Translations under genes and position numbers: made by a program
Notes under the pieces: model-generated
Told to the model about the DNA's origin: nothing
Database searches by the model: none
The model's input: the letters and a program-made list of their open reading frames with translations, nothing else
Assembly (NCBI RefSeq): GCF_003443535.1
Contig: NZ_CP031946.1
Coordinates: 3,486,001-3,550,000 of the forward strand
Length of the DNA stretch: 64,000 bases
Reading direction: 5' to 3'
Source of the DNA: Ruegeria sp. AD91A
GTDB taxonomy: Bacteria > Pseudomonadota > Alphaproteobacteria > Rhodobacterales > Rhodobacteraceae
Shown here: positions 54,795 to 63,979 of the stretch, piece by piece
Position numbering within the stretch: position 1 is the stretch's first letter
Layout: every line of letters begins with the position of its first letter

Positions 54795-55202
54795 ATGCGT
54801 TTAGTAAAGTCTTTCGCTGCTGCTGCACTTTTGTTGATACCTGCAATGGCCGAGGCTGTTGGGTTCGGTCTGTCCGTTCGACCGCAATTTCGCACGGAAA
54901 TCACTCCGATGCCGGACGGTGTCTATGAGGTCAAGGCCATCGGATCGTCGGCGCCCGTGAACTATTGGTGTGGGATCGGGGACTATGCGATCCGCTCGCT
55001 GGGCGTGCCAAACAACCAGCGGATCTATATCTGGCGCGCCTATGAACCCGGTGTCCGGACCGTGCAATTCTCGCTGACCCCGCCGCCGGGGGCGGATACC
55101 AAGCCCGGGTATTCCATCACCGTCAGGAAAGTTGGGGCAAATATGTCGGCGTCGTCGGCGCAGAACTACTGCTATGACAATTTCATCATGGACACGTTCT
55201 AA
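54795..55202 (+). CDS. Small secreted protein, unknown function
   Basis: A 135-residue protein from ATG 54795 with a signal peptide (MRLVKSFAAAALLLIPAMAEA). The mature part is beta-rich with three cysteines: CGIGDYAIRSLGVPNNQRIYIWRA in pieces and QNYCYDNFIMDTF at the end. Similar proteins are common as hypotheticals in Rhodobacterales. It diverges from the HlyC-type gene and converges on hemF. Confidence 0.65.
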   Translation: MRLVKSFAAAALLLIPAMAEAVGFGLSVRPQFRTEITPMPDGVYEVKAIGSSAPVNYWCGIGDYAIRSLGVPNNQRIYIWRAYEPGVRTVQFSLTPPPGADTKPGYSITVRKVGANMSASSAQNYCYDNFIMDTF

Positions 55203-55205
55203 GCG

Positions 55206-56090
55206 TCAGACCCATTTCGCCAACGGCGGCAGGCTCATCAGAACCGCGTCCGGGTCATGTCCGGTTTCCAGTCCGAACTTAGTGCCGCGGTCATAGACCA
55301 GATTGTATTCCGCATAAAGACCGCGATGCACCAACTGAGTGTCTTTGTCGGAGTCCGAGAAACCCTGTACACGCCGTTTTTCAACCAATGGCAGGAAAGC
55401 CGGCAGGAATGCCCGACCGATATCCTGCGCCAGGGCGAAATCCGCCTGCCAGTCTCCGGTGCAATAATCATCCATGAAAATACCGCCCACGCCGCGTGCG
55501 CGTTTGCGGTGGGGGATATAGAAATACTCGTCTGCCCACTCCTTCAGACGTGGATAATGTCCGGGGCCATGCGGGTCCAGATGAGCCTTTTGGGTCGCGT
55601 GGAAATGCGCCGTGTCTTCATCATACTCGATGCAGGGGTTCAGATCTGATCCGCCACCAAACCACCAGGCGTGCGGGGTCCAGAACATCCGAGTGTTCAT
55701 ATGCACCGCTGGAACATGCGGGTTCTGAATATGCGCCACGAGGCTGATCCCCGAGGCCCAGAAACGCGGGTCTTCGGTCATCCCGGGAATGCCTTTGCGT
55801 GCTGCCATTGCCTGTTGTGCACGCTCGCCCAGGGTCCCGTAAACTGTCGAGACATTGACCCCGACCTTTTCAAACACACGCCCGCCGCGCATCACGGACA
55901 TCAGACCGCCGCCTGCGTCAGAGCCGTCCTCGGACTGGCGTTTGGTTTCCTTCACTTCAAACCGGCCGGGTTTCATGTCGGAAAACGGGCCGGCATCGTG
56001 GCTGTCCTCCAACGCCTCGAACGCGGCAACAATGTCGTCGCGCAATTGGCGGAACCAGGCAGAGGCGGTGGATTTTTCTTTTTCGAACAT
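55206..56090 (-). CDS. hemF: Oxygen-dependent coproporphyrinogen III oxidase
   Basis: A 294-residue HemF, which decarboxylates two propionates of coproporphyrinogen III with oxygen to form protoporphyrinogen IX. Motifs: GGGLMSVMRGGRVFEKVGVN split, HMNTRMFW, WWFGGGSDLNPC, HFHATQKAHLD and GVGGIFMDDYCTGDW. Complete length. It is four bases downstream of an SDR gene in the same direction. Confidence 0.96.
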   Translation of the reverse strand: MFEKEKSTASAWFRQLRDDIVAAFEALEDSHDAGPFSDMKPGRFEVKETKRQSEDGSDAGGGLMSVMRGGRVFEKVGVNVSTVYGTLGERAQQAMAARKGIPGMTEDPRFWASGISLVAHIQNPHVPAVHMNTRMFWTPHAWWFGGGSDLNPCIEYDEDTAHFHATQKAHLDPHGPGHYPRLKEWADEYFYIPHRKRARGVGGIFMDDYCTGDWQADFALAQDIGRAFLPAFLPLVEKRRVQGFSDSDKDTQLVHRGLYAEYNLVYDRGTKFGLETGHDPDAVLMSLPPLAKWV

Positions 56091-56095
56091 GGGTC

Positions 56096-56896
56096 TTAAT
56101 GCGCGGGTGCGGCAACAGGGTCAAGCAATGTGCGGCCGCCGTCGATTGTCAGGATCTGGCCGGTGATGAATCCGGCTGCATCCGATGCCAGGTACTGCGC
56201 GGTTTCCGTCAATTCGGTGGCCGACGCGATGCGGGCAAGCGGTGTGTGCTTTTCGATATCGTCGCGGAAGTCTCGGTTCTCTTTCAGCGTCGATTGCAGG
56301 GATGCGCTCATGACCGAGCCGAGCGCAATCGAATTGACCCGGATGCGGTTCGGCGCCAGCGCCACGGCCAGTGAACGTGTCAACTGATCCAACGCGGCGG
56401 TCGACACGGAATAGGCCATCAGGTCCGGATGCGTGCGCCGGGCTGCGATTGAAGACAGGTTGATGATCGATCCTGCCGGGCTTTCATCGTCATCCCCGGA
56501 CTGTTTGATCATACGCTTTGCGACCAGTTGGCTGAGCCGCAGGGCAGGCATCAGGTTCTGGTTCAGCAAGGTGCGCATCGAGTCATCATCAGGGTCCAGC
56601 GGATCAGACTGGATCACTTGGCGCGCCCCGTTGATCAGAATATCCACCTGATCAAACGCATCCAGTGTTGCCGACAGTAAATTGGCAATGGTCAGCTTTT
56701 CGCGCAGATCGCCTGCGAAGTAGCGAATATTGCCGTCCTCTGCCTGTTCCCCAACCTCATCGACCAGGCTTTTTTCATCTATATCGGCGAACATGACGTT
56801 TGCGCCCGCATCTGCGAAATGCCGTCCTATGGCCAGTCCGATGCCATTGGCCCCGCCTGTAACGATTGCTGTCTTGCCTGCGATGGAAAAGGACAT
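56096..56896 (-). CDS. SDR-fold protein with altered catalytic motif
   Basis: A 266-residue short-chain dehydrogenase-fold protein. TGGANGIG binds the nucleotide, but the catalytic Tyr-x3-Lys motif reads YSVST (Lys replaced by Thr) and the NNAG-like motif reads NGAR. The C-terminus SDAAGFITGQILTIDGG is normal. It may be inactive or use another residue. Next to hemF; role unknown. Confidence 0.85.
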   Translation of the reverse strand: MSFSIAGKTAIVTGGANGIGLAIGRHFADAGANVMFADIDEKSLVDEVGEQAEDGNIRYFAGDLREKLTIANLLSATLDAFDQVDILINGARQVIQSDPLDPDDDSMRTLLNQNLMPALRLSQLVAKRMIKQSGDDDESPAGSIINLSSIAARRTHPDLMAYSVSTAALDQLTRSLAVALAPNRIRVNSIALGSVMSASLQSTLKENRDFRDDIEKHTPLARIASATELTETAQYLASDAAGFITGQILTIDGGRTLLDPVAAPAH

Positions 56897-56932
56897 ACGA
56901 ATCCTCCTGAATTGGGGGCAGGTTAGCGAGCC

Positions 56933-57898
56933 TTAGCGTCGAGGGCGAGTGGCCTGAAACACCTTGAACCGGTTGTTGCCGGCGACTTCATTGACCTGAG
57001 TGAATTGTTCGTTCAGCGTTGTCTCGTATGGAAGGTGGCGATTTGCCACCATCCATAGGGTCCCGTTGCGGGTCAGATTTCGCGCGGCAGCGATGATGAA
57101 CCCCTGACCCAGCGTTGGATCCGCGCTGCGTGAGGTGTGAAACGGAGGGTTCATCACCACCGTGTCTATAGGCTCTGGCGCAGTCCAGGTGACGGCGTCG
57201 GCCCAATAAAACCGGGCCTTCGGGTCAGATGCGTTGATACGCGCGCAGTTGAGGGCCAGGTTGTCTGCTTCGACAAGGTGCACGGATTTCACAGTGTCGC
57301 GCTCCAGGATCTCTGCGGTCAGATACCCCCATCCTGCACCCAGATCCGCCACGTGAGGCCCCAGCTTGGCGGGCAAGGCGTTCAGCAACATGGCCGAAGC
57401 GGGATCAATCCCGTCGGCTGAAAACACACCTGGTGCCGTGTGGTATCCATCGACCATCTGCGTCTTTGGCGCGGCCCAATCTGCGAAGGTCTGTGTGTCA
57501 GCCTGAAACCAGAAAATTTTACCGTGGGCTTTGGATAGAGGCCCTTCGACCGAGGTCCTTTTGCGTACATCTTTCAGAATGCTGTCCACACCGTCGGTCT
57601 TTGCGCCATCGATCACGACAACGCCTCGGGCTCGTGAACTGGCCAGATGGATCATCGCCCGCGCCAGCGCCTTGGCGCGCGGCAAAAACACAATGGCATC
57701 CTGACAGGGGCCGTCTGTTTCTGGCACCGTGTCAAAGCCCTGCGCAGCAAAATGGTCGTGAAAAGGTTTGAACGGTTGCACCACCTGCGCCCCCTGGGGA
57801 AGCACTGACAAATCATGGCCTGGCACGGGGCAGATCACGCTAAGAGGCAGCGACAGCGACAGGCCGTTTTGCAATGCAAGTTCCAGGCGAGGGGACAT
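56933..57898 (-). CDS. rsmC: rRNA (guanine-N2) methyltransferase, RsmC/RlmG type
   Basis: A 321-residue two-domain methyltransferase. The C-terminal domain has VADLGAGWGYLTAEIL (SAM motif I) and VVMNPPFHTSRSADP, the NPPF motif of N2-guanine methylases. The N-terminal domain is a degenerate copy, as in RsmC, which modifies G1207 of 16S rRNA. GAAAC precedes the frame. It is upstream of the SDR gene with a 36-base gap. Confidence 0.88.
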   Translation of the reverse strand: MSPRLELALQNGLSLSLPLSVICPVPGHDLSVLPQGAQVVQPFKPFHDHFAAQGFDTVPETDGPCQDAIVFLPRAKALARAMIHLASSRARGVVVIDGAKTDGVDSILKDVRKRTSVEGPLSKAHGKIFWFQADTQTFADWAAPKTQMVDGYHTAPGVFSADGIDPASAMLLNALPAKLGPHVADLGAGWGYLTAEILERDTVKSVHLVEADNLALNCARINASDPKARFYWADAVTWTAPEPIDTVVMNPPFHTSRSADPTLGQGFIIAAARNLTRNGTLWMVANRHLPYETTLNEQFTQVNEVAGNNRFKVFQATRPRR

Positions 57899-57941
57899 GG
57901 GCTATTCCGGCAGAAAGTGGGTGAGCGTCAGGCGAAAAGCC

Positions 57942-58265
57942 TTATTCTTCGCGTTCCATGGTGCATTGCAGCGGGTGCTGGTGCCTGCGGGCAAAATCCA
58001 TCACCTGGCCAACTTTGGTCTCGGCAATCTCATGACTGAAGACGCCGACGACGGCTACACCTTTTTTATGCACGGTCAGCATGATCTCGAACGCTTCCGC
58101 ATGGGTCATGCCAAAGAAACGTTCCAGCACATGAACCACGAACTCCATCGGCGTGTAATCGTCGTTCAGTAACAGCACCTTGTACAAAGGCGGACGCTTG
58201 GTTTTAGGGCGCGTCTGCAGCAGGACGGACGCGTCGCTGTCGTCGTCCGGTTCGTCAGACATCAT
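57942..58265 (-). CDS. clpS: ATP-dependent Clp protease adaptor ClpS
   Basis: A 107-residue ClpS that brings N-degron substrates to Clp[26 protein letters not shown] is the typical start of the fold in parts, and [27 protein letters not shown] the C-terminal end. The start at ATG 58265 ([11 protein letters not shown]) is preferred because GGAAAAG is upstream; frames from 58292 or 58283 are longer alternatives. No clpA is visible in the window. Confidence 0.95.
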   Translation of the reverse strand: MMSDEPDDDSDASVLLQTRPKTKRPPLYKVLLLNDDYTPMEFVVHVLERFFGMTHAEAFEIMLTVHKKGVAVVGVFSHEIAETKVGQVMDFARRHQHPLQCTMEREE

Positions 58266-58376
58266 CCAGGTCTTTTCCAGCATCGTAGGCAACGGTCCGA
58301 TTCAGGCTTGGGGTTTATCTCCGCGCTTATATAACGTGGGGATGGCCGGTGAAAAGAGCAAGCGGACGTAAACAAG

Positions 58377-59078
58377 ATGACTGACAGGCTGACGACAATC
58401 GGTTTCGATGCGGATGATACCCTTTGGCACAACGAGCGGTTTTTTCAGCTGACGCAGGCGCATTTTGCTGAATTGCTGGCCGAGCATGCCGACCGGGACC
58501 ATCTGATGGAGCGGCTTCTGGCGGCCGAAAAGCGCAACATTCGACATTACGGTTATGGTATCAAGGGCTTTGTCCTATCGATGATCGAAACTGCTATCGA
58601 GGTCACTGACGACCGTGTTCCGGCCTCGGTCATTCGCCAATTGATCGAAGCCGGCCAAGAAATGCTGGCCTATCCGATCGAGCTGTTGCCCCATGCCCGC
58701 GAAGCCGTGGAAGGCATGACCGACTTGTGCCGGGTTGTCTTGATCACCAAAGGGGATCTGATCGATCAAGAGCGCAAACTGGCTCAGTCGGGTCTGGGCG
58801 ATCTGTTCGATGCGGTGGAGATCGTGTCTGAAAAAACCCCTGACACATACCGGTCCATATTTGACCAACACGGTGACGGCCCGGCGAGTGCGATGATGGT
58901 TGGCAATTCCCTGCGATCTGACGTTGTGGCTCCGATTCAGGCTGGAAGCTGGGGGGTTCATGTCCCGCACGGCCTTGTCTGGCAGGTGGAGCATGCTGAA
59001 GCCCCGGTCGACAGTCCCCGATTCCGGGAGTTGAGGGATTTGGGCGATCTGGTCGATCTGGTGCGCGGCCTGAAGTGA
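58377..59078 (+). CDS. HAD-family hydrolase
   Basis: A 233-residue HAD phosphatase. Motif I IGFDADDTLWHNERFF (nucleophile Asp), motif II VVLITKGDLIDQE, motif III near KTPDTYRSIF and motif IV MVGNSLRSDVVAPIQAG are present, with a helical cap between. Substrate unknown; a phosphoglycolate or nucleotide-type phosphatase is plausible. It faces away from clpS. Confidence 0.88.
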   Translation: MTDRLTTIGFDADDTLWHNERFFQLTQAHFAELLAEHADRDHLMERLLAAEKRNIRHYGYGIKGFVLSMIETAIEVTDDRVPASVIRQLIEAGQEMLAYPIELLPHAREAVEGMTDLCRVVLITKGDLIDQERKLAQSGLGDLFDAVEIVSEKTPDTYRSIFDQHGDGPASAMMVGNSLRSDVVAPIQAGSWGVHVPHGLVWQVEHAEAPVDSPRFRELRDLGDLVDLVRGLK

Positions 59079-59327
59079 TGTTGCCTTTTGGCCGCAGTTC
59101 CACAAAAACCCTGCCGGGTGTTGACCCAGTTCTGCCTCAATCGCGCATCTGGTGTGCTTTGGGCAGTATCTGTCTAGATATAGCCCTGTTCGGGCGGCGT
59201 AACGAAACCGCGAAATGTTCAGCTTTCGGTTTATTTCACTAGGTCTCTGTGATAGTCTGAACGATAATAAAACAAAATTTGCTGACCGGGAAAACCCGGC
59301 GGCGCGAGGCAGACAGAGGCAAATACC

Positions 59328-60752
59328 GTGCAGATTCGGCGGACAGTTCCGGCCCGAATGGGCTTATTCCTTATAGCGTTGCTAAGTGTGCTGGCGTTTG
59401 CGCCGCTCAAATCCATGGCGGCACCCTACGCTGCGATGGTGATCGATGCCCGAACCGGAGAGGTTCTGCATTCGCGTAACGCTGACACTCGGTTGCATCC
59501 GGCGTCGCTGACCAAAATGATGACGCTTTATGTTGCGTTCGAAGCCGTGCGAAACGGTGAAATCACGTTGGATACCCAAGTTCGGATCACCAAGAAGGCA
59601 GCGGCCGAGCCGCCGTCGAAGCTGGGCCTGCGCTCGGGTCAGACGATTGCATTCCGGTATCTGATCCGTGCGGCAGCCGTAAAATCGGCCAATGATGCGG
59701 CCACCGCCATCGGGATTGCCATCAGCGGGTCCGAGGCGGCCTTTGCGCGGCGCATGACCCGGACCGCGAAAGCAATGGGTATGGGCCGCACGACCTTCAA
59801 GAACGCCCATGGTCTGACCGAGTCGGGGCACCTGTCCACCGCGCGCGACATGACCACGCTGGGGCGGCATCTGCTGTATGATTACCCGCAGTATTACAAC
59901 CTGTTCTCGCGGCAATCGACGCATGCTGGGATTAAGACCGTTCCCAACACCAATCGCCGCTTGCTGGCCGCCTACAAAGGGGCTGACGGTATCAAGACCG
60001 GGTATACCCGTGCGGCGGGCTTCAATCTGGTGGCGTCGGCGAAACGCAAGGACGAGCGCATCATCGCAACCGTCTTTGGTGGAAAATCCGGTGCCTCGCG
60101 CAACGCCAAGGTTGCAGAGCTTCTGGATATGGGTTTCCGTCGTGCCCCGTCGCGCGCACCCATTCGCAAACCGGCACGCCCCGCTTATGCGGGCAATACC
60201 GGGCTGGGTGGCAATACGCAGGTGGCAAGTGTGAGCGGCGCGCCAAAATCCAGCCTGCGCCCGATTGTACGGCCAACTGCGGCAACGCAGGTGGCAAGTG
60301 CTGTTGCGGCGGCAGCCGATCAGAACAGCGATCGCATCACCAGCGGTATTGCGGCGGCCATTGCCGAAGCGGATATCGCGCCTACTGCCCCGCCTGTCGA
60401 AACCTCTGATACCCGTCCGGCATTGCGTCCGGACAATCTGGTGCTGGCGTCGACCGAAACCTCCAAACAGCCAGAGCCCGAGCAGGAGGTCGTCACCCGC
60501 CTGTCCTCGTCCGGTGGTCACCTGTGGGGCGTCAATGTGGGTCGCTACACCACGCGGTACGAGGCCGAGAAGGTTTTGCTGAAGACTGCATTGTCGGAAA
60601 TGACCACGCTGGAAGGCACGCTGCGCAAGGTAAACCAAAACTCGCGTGGTTTCGATGCAACCTTTCAGGGCATGACCCGCGAACAGGCTGATCTGGCCTG
60701 TCGTCGTCTGCAGGCCCGCAACGTCACCTGTTTCATGATCGGGCCGTCATAA
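59328..60752 (+). CDS. dacA: D-alanyl-D-alanine carboxypeptidase (PBP5/6 type) with SPOR-like tail
   Basis: A 474-residue serine carboxypeptidase. The GTG at 59328 has AGAGG upstream; signal peptide MQIRRTVPARMGLFLIALLSVLAF is given in part. Active-site motifs are SLTK (residues near 60), SAN (SANDAATAIG) and KTGYTR. A long proline/alanine-rich linker leads to a C-terminal SPOR-like region (GVNVGRYTTRYEAEKVLL, ACRRLQARNVTCFMI) that would bind denuded glycan at the septum. A strong terminator follows. Confidence 0.9.
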   Translation: MQIRRTVPARMGLFLIALLSVLAFAPLKSMAAPYAAMVIDARTGEVLHSRNADTRLHPASLTKMMTLYVAFEAVRNGEITLDTQVRITKKAAAEPPSKLGLRSGQTIAFRYLIRAAAVKSANDAATAIGIAISGSEAAFARRMTRTAKAMGMGRTTFKNAHGLTESGHLSTARDMTTLGRHLLYDYPQYYNLFSRQSTHAGIKTVPNTNRRLLAAYKGADGIKTGYTRAAGFNLVASAKRKDERIIATVFGGKSGASRNAKVAELLDMGFRRAPSRAPIRKPARPAYAGNTGLGGNTQVASVSGAPKSSLRPIVRPTAATQVASAVAAAADQNSDRITSGIAAAIAEADIAPTAPPVETSDTRPALRPDNLVLASTETSKQPEPEQEVVTRLSSSGGHLWGVNVGRYTTRYEAEKVLLKTALSEMTTLEGTLRKVNQNSRGFDATFQGMTREQADLACRRLQARNVTCFMIGPS

Positions 60753-60783
60753 GGTTCGGCATATTCTCTCCTGAACGGGTCTG

Positions 60784-60810
60784 GGCTGCGGTGTTCCGCA
60801 GCCTTTTTTT
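60784..60810 (+). terminator. Intrinsic terminator after dacA
   Basis: GGCTGCGG (60784-60791) pairs perfectly with CCGCAGCC (60796-60803) around TGTT and is followed by seven T (60804-60810). A strong plus-strand terminator. Confidence 0.92.
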
Positions 60811-62057
60811 CAGTCGAATACGTGACCGTGCTGGTATTGTTCATCCTGTCCGGCGGCAGCCGTCAGGGCGGCGACGTTGTCCTTGGTGAAGAACCCGTCG
60901 TATTTGTGACACCGCTCGATATACTCGGTAATCAGCAGGGTGTGCTTCGAGTGTTTCGAGAAGATCTGTTTCAGGTTCGGGTCATCTTTGCACTCACCCA
61001 CCACATGGGCTAGAAACGGCACGCCCTTGTCCTTCAGGGTGTTCACCACGAAATCGACGTTCTTTTCCCCGGCGCCGTGATCGCCATCCTGAATCTCTAC
61101 GGCCATGTGGTGTAGACGGCGGCCAAAATTGCGCACGAAATCTTCGGTCGGCATTGGCAGTTTGGCGAAGGAATTGACGAAAGATGGCGTGTTGTTTGCG
61201 GTGAAAACCTTTGCCGGAGACTTTTTGTCATCGTCCACGTTGCCGCTGCGGTTCACGTTGGTCGATGAGTTCATGTCGAATATGTTGTAAGCACCCCAGA
61301 AATAGTAGGGCACCATGGTCAGGAATTCGAGGATCGCATCCTCGCGCTCACCCGCCAGCACCCGGGTCGCAAGATGGTCGATTCCCAGCATCAGCGGGGC
61401 GATCCTGCTTTCGGTTCCGAAGGCGGCGGCCCGTTCCAGACGGGCCTGTTCCGTATTGCTCAGCAACACGCGATCCCCAAGGCCCAGACTGTCGGTGTCG
61501 TTAAAGTCGTGGGGCGAATACCCAACCCGGTTGCAGGTAAAGTCCGACGGCGTGGTGAATCGGAATCCGTCTGATGTGTAGAACGGGTTCTCGGTGTCGC
61601 CGGAATACTCGAAGCGTATGTTCTGATCCTCAAGTGCTCCGGTCAGCGCGTCCAGATCACTGGCAGCGAAAACCTCACCTACATAACGCGTCTGAGGCAT
61701 GTTGCGCGCCAGCGGGTACATGCGGTTGATGCGGGGGATGAAATCTTCAAATCCGGGGCTGAGCGGGGCCATCAGGATAAGCGCGGGATAGTCGGGATGC
61801 GAATGCAGAACCGAAAATCTGTGGGTCTGCCCCAGATAGCTGGCGGTGTGCCGATAAGGCGTCATCACGTAAAGCTCGACCATTGTGTCGAACAGCGCAC
61901 CGGGTTCGACCTGAATGATAATGGCTTTCATTGCGCCAACCTGATCCGTGACGCCCGAGCTTGTCCGGCGTTGATATATCTTCGGAAGGTATTCATTGAA
62001 GAAGTCCGAGTTCTTCTTGTCGCCTCGGGGCTGATAAGACATCAGATCAAATGACAT
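60810..62057 (-). CDS. VOC-fold (HPPD-like) protein, unknown function
   Basis: A 415-residue protein starting at ATG 62057 after AAGGAGG. Two vicinal-oxygen-chelate type halves can be seen: LGIDHLATRVLAGEREDAILEF and RLHHMAVEIQDGDHGAGEKN with FLITEYIERCHKYDGFF near the end. The layout resembles 4-hydroxyphenylpyruvate dioxygenase relatives but not the true enzyme. No neighbouring aromatic pathway is seen, so the substrate is unknown. Confidence 0.6.
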   Translation of the reverse strand: MSFDLMSYQPRGDKKNSDFFNEYLPKIYQRRTSSGVTDQVGAMKAIIIQVEPGALFDTMVELYVMTPYRHTASYLGQTHRFSVLHSHPDYPALILMAPLSPGFEDFIPRINRMYPLARNMPQTRYVGEVFAASDLDALTGALEDQNIRFEYSGDTENPFYTSDGFRFTTPSDFTCNRVGYSPHDFNDTDSLGLGDRVLLSNTEQARLERAAAFGTESRIAPLMLGIDHLATRVLAGEREDAILEFLTMVPYYFWGAYNIFDMNSSTNVNRSGNVDDDKKSPAKVFTANNTPSFVNSFAKLPMPTEDFVRNFGRRLHHMAVEIQDGDHGAGEKNVDFVVNTLKDKGVPFLAHVVGECKDDPNLKQIFSKHSKHTLLITEYIERCHKYDGFFTKDNVAALTAAAGQDEQYQHGHVFD

Positions 62058-62206
62058 TCCACGACCTCCTTGCACGTGCCCGCTGTGGGTCAATGCATTG
62101 TTTGCAATTATGGTATTCAGAATATGCGTTTGCCCGTCATGCTAAGCGCTGAGACCTGCACGGGCAACAGTCGTAAAATTGGGCTGCTGGTGTTAACGCA
62201 TGATGT

Positions 62207-62974
62207 TCAGCGGGTGAATTTCGTCACCTCTACACCGCCCCCGATCAGGCTTTCACGAACTGAGCGGGCAATCTGAACGGCAGTCGGTCCGTCCCCGTGA
62301 AGGCAAATCGTGTCGATGGATGTCTCCAGCCGCTTGCCGCTTTCGGTAATGATGGCGCCTTCACGCACCATGTTCAGGATGCGTGGTCCTGCGACATCCG
62401 CGTCGTGGATCACGGCTCCGGGCAGGCTGCGGTCAACCAATGTTCCGTCGTCATTGTAGGCGCGGTCGGCAAAGATCTCGCCCACCCAATTGCAGCCCAG
62501 CTCGCGCACGGCGTCTTCCTGTTTCGTCACGGCAAGAACCATCACGATGATGTCAGGGTCGACGTCCAGCGCGCCCTGATAGCAGGCCCGCGCCATATCA
62601 ATATCAACCGAACACATATTGGCCAGTGCTCCGTGCAATTTCAGGTGCCGTACTTTAGTGCCGACCGCTCTGGCCACGCCCATCGCCGCACCCAATTGAT
62701 ACCGCACCAGATTGCACAGGTTGCCTTGGGACAGCTTCATGTTCCGGCGACCAAAACCTTGCAGATCGGGAAACCCGGGATGCGCGCCGATGCCGACACC
62801 ATTCTCGGCCGCCAGCTTCATTGTAGATGCCATTACATCCGGATCACCTGCATGAAAGCCGCAGGCAATATTGGCGGAGGTGATGATTTTCAGAAGGCTT
62901 TCGTCATCGCCCATTTTCCATGGGCCAAAGCTTTCCCCCATATCGGCATTCAGATCGACGCTTGGCATCGGCAC
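62207..62974 (-). CDS. pxpA: 5-Oxoprolinase subunit A (LamB/YcsF family)
   Basis: A 255-residue PxpA, part of the ATP-dependent prokaryotic 5-oxoprolinase that converts 5-oxoproline to glutamate. VDLNADMGESFGPWKMGDDE with the metal Asp and His is typical, as are IACGFHAGDPDVM, IGAHPGFPDLQGFGRR and ICLHGDGPTAV. It follows pxpC after six bases in the operon. Confidence 0.93.
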   Translation of the reverse strand: MPMPSVDLNADMGESFGPWKMGDDESLLKIITSANIACGFHAGDPDVMASTMKLAAENGVGIGAHPGFPDLQGFGRRNMKLSQGNLCNLVRYQLGAAMGVARAVGTKVRHLKLHGALANMCSVDIDMARACYQGALDVDPDIIVMVLAVTKQEDAVRELGCNWVGEIFADRAYNDDGTLVDRSLPGAVIHDADVAGPRILNMVREGAIITESGKRLETSIDTICLHGDGPTAVQIARSVRESLIGGGVEVTKFTR

Positions 62975-62980
62975 ATCTCC

Positions 62981-63979
62981 TCAGTCGGTGGCAGAGATCA
63001 CTCCGCTGATCAATTGGTAGGACAACAGGTCCGGGATGTCATGCGGGTCACGCACCAGCGCCTCGACTTTTGAGGGCAGGCGGGCAAGATCCGCCAGGAA
63101 TGCCGAGTGCAAATCGGTGGCCTGATCCAAGCTCACAAATTCGAACGTGATCGCTCCGCCAGCGGGCGTCTGCGCTGCGCGGGGCATGTCGCAGGGCAAA
63201 ACGGTCGCGATGCGAGGGTACCCTCCTGTGGTCTGGCATTCAGGCAACAGGATGAACGGGTCTCCGGTTCCGGTCATCTGGATGTCGCCCGGGGTGATCA
63301 CCTCGGACAAGATGTTCAGTTGGCCAGTGGCCGCGAACCCGTCTCCGTCACTGTCCACTTGCATTCCCATACGGTTGGCGCGGGCGCCACGATGGAATGA
63401 GGTGTGGACAAATCGATCAAGCGTTGCGTCATCAAACAAGGACGTCTGAAAACTGGCTACGACGCGTAACACGCCACCCGAGAAGCGCTCGGAAGGGGTC
63501 AGTTTCAAACCTGCGTCGCCTGCATCCGGACCACATGTCAGCCTGTCGCCTGGCTGCACTGCTCGCCCGATCCGTGCCGTCAGGTGCGCTGATCTAGATC
63601 CAAGAAAAACCTCTGAATCGATACCGCCCCCCAAGTGAAGATAGCCGTAATTGCCTTGCAGGGCCGCACCGATGATCAGCCGTTGTCCGGGCTCCAAGCG
63701 ATGCGAGGCGTTCCAGGCCACGGGGCTGCCATCAATACTGGCCTGCATCCGCGCACCAGTCAAAGCGATGCGCATGTTCTGTGTGGCCTCAAACTCGCCA
63801 CCCATTCCGGCCATTTCCAGCGCGGCGAGTTCCGGGCTCTGTCCCAGCAATGCGGCCCCTTCACGAAGGGCCAGTGTGTCGGCAGCACCAGACCGGGACA
63901 GGCCCTGGTCCAGATAACCAATGCGCCCCTGGTCCTGGATGGTGCAAGTCGGGCCGATCTGGTGGACGATCAGGCTCAT
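62981..63979 (-). CDS. pxpC: 5-Oxoprolinase subunit C (biotin-dependent-carboxylase-like)
   Basis: A 332-residue PxpC (AHS2 fold). Motifs: GPTCTIQDQGRIGYLDQGLSRSGAAD in pieces at the N-terminus, YLHLGGGIDSEVFLGSRSA, RMGMQVDSDG and LPECQTTGGYPRIATV. It works with PxpA and PxpB. Its ATG overlaps the stop of the upstream pxpB fragment (ATGA). Confidence 0.92.
   Translation of the reverse strand: MSLIVHQIGPTCTIQDQGRIGYLDQGLSRSGAADTLALREGAALLGQSPELAALEMAGMGGEFEATQNMRIALTGARMQASIDGSPVAWNASHRLEPGQRLIIGAALQGNYGYLHLGGGIDSEVFLGSRSAHLTARIGRAVQPGDRLTCGPDAGDAGLKLTPSERFSGGVLRVVASFQTSLFDDATLDRFVHTSFHRGARANRMGMQVDSDGDGFAATGQLNILSEVITPGDIQMTGTGDPFILLPECQTTGGYPRIATVLPCDMPRAAQTPAGGAITFEFVSLDQATDLHSAFLADLARLPSKVEALVRDPHDIPDLLSYQLISGVISATD

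Noticed and set aside
59382..60638. 418-codon open frame on the minus strand
   Set aside because: Antisense to the complete carboxypeptidase gene dacA.
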